This document shows, one piece after another, positions 63,697 through 64,000 of a stretch of DNA of 64,000 bases. Both the position numbers and the translations under genes were made by a program. Each line of letters starts with the position of its first letter. The stretch's first letter is position 1. The stretch comes from CAVPMN01 sp963706425 (GTDB lineage: Bacteria; Actinomycetota; Acidimicrobiia; Acidimicrobiales; Acidimicrobilacustridaceae): assembly GCA_963706425.1 (NCBI GenBank), contig CAVPMN010000001.1, forward strand, positions 1,116,001-1,180,000. Direction: 5' to 3'. The notes under the pieces were generated by a model. It made no database searches. It saw only the letters and a program-made list of their open reading frames with translations, and had not been told where the DNA came from.

Positions 63697-64000
63697 CAGT
63701 TGTTCCTGCCTCGCTCCACGGCGCATCGGTTTCGCCCAGCGCCGCCCCAATATTCACGTCGGCAGCAAGACCGCCGGTGTCGACGTCGACGCTAGAGCAC
63801 CCCTAACCACTTAGCGAGGTCGAGTCGTTGAATTGGCCCAACACACTCCGGAATCGCTGCCCTCTGCGACCACGGAGCGTGGCAGAGCCCTGCACCACGC
63901 GGCCGGACCCCGGGCGCGCAGCGCCCGTGCGGGGCTCCGCGGCACGGAGTGTGGCGGCGTTGAAGGGCTACGGTGGCGGGCCGGTGTAGACGGCGCGCGA
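63697..64000. other. Intergenic, no gene seen
   Basis: No supported gene. It holds the promoter side of the giant protein gene. A GC hairpin (CGGGCGC/GCGCCCG near 63909-63925) may belong to the transcript end of a gene beyond the window. Confidence 0.5.

Noticed and set aside
1..64000. Mobile elements, integrases, transposases, prophage or rRNA genes
   Set aside because: I found no DDE transposase, integrase or phage structural motifs, and no rRNA; only one tRNA is visible.

Overview
The window is high-GC, gene-dense DNA with GTG and TTG starts, many ATGA/GTGA stop-start overlaps, Actinobacteria-type families (SARP/BTAD regulator, maltokinase-cap protein, Ddn-like deazaflavin protein, YwiC, NrtS, DUF3179) and no 16S gene. 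It fits a free-living actinobacterium, most likely Acidimicrobiia (Ilumatobacter-like); this is inference from gene content. Quality is uneven. About 6.2-10.7 kb and 59.9-63.0 kb carry many frameshifts. Six isolated shifts elsewhere are each repaired by deleting one base, so most look like sequencing insertions rather than decay.

Layout. 0-5.1 kb: an oxidoreductase fragment, an SDR, a membrane-anchored YceI/cytochrome c/copper-monooxygenase fusion, and Hsp20 with a MerR (HspR-like) regulator. 5.2-12.7 kb: nrtS with a glutaredoxin remnant, a thioesterase, frameshifted plsY and degV, truncated ccdA beside an intact TlpA lipoprotein, a broken DUF3179 gene, an ECF sigma/anti-sigma pair, a flavodoxin-type reductase and a deleted nucleotidyltransferase module. 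12.9-19.1 kb: a Rieske/ThDP-enzyme fusion, then a nitrosative-stress block (nirK, Rrf2/NsrR, ywiC, ric) in which one palindrome overlaps the start codons of both nirK and nsrR. 19.1-26.2 kb (minus strand): dabB-dabA-PII-like-purK-purE-fabI, joining bicarbonate uptake to carboxylation-dependent purine synthesis, with an apparently leaderless promoter at dabB.

26.3-41.2 kb is the most interesting part: a catabolic island with two carotenoid-cleavage-type oxygenases, a Rieske oxygenase, a P450, two SDRs, two amidohydrolases, a ThuA-like protein, an acyl-CoA ligase, a Dabb protein, a lipoprotein, a Ddn-like protein and a TetR regulator. Five near-identical 17-bp palindromes (consensus GGTGAACANNGTTNACC) lie in its four promoter regions and nowhere else I saw, which defines a candidate TetR regulon. 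Its substrate cannot be read from sequence; a stilbenoid, phenylpropanoid or apocarotenoid-like compound is a hypothesis.

41.3-49.1 kb: duplicated-SRPBCC and RibD-type proteins, a cytochrome c, then a copper block (SHOCT, DUF305, P1B ATPase, M56 peptidase, BlaI/CopY regulator, CopZ) tied together by three copies of TACGACANNNTGTCGTA. 49.1-58.4 kb: an alcohol dehydrogenase, a SARP/AfsR-type regulator, a membrane protein with two alpha/beta-hydrolase domains, a small PD-(D/E)XK-type protein, tRNA-Arg(CCT), a maltokinase-cap protein, and an ArsR/SRPBCC pair with two ArsR-type palindromes. 58.4-63.7 kb: one very large secreted protein (signal peptide, propeller-like repeats, Fn3, LamG, at least six PKD domains and two copies of a terminal module), badly broken by indels. 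The last 300 bp hold no gene I can support.
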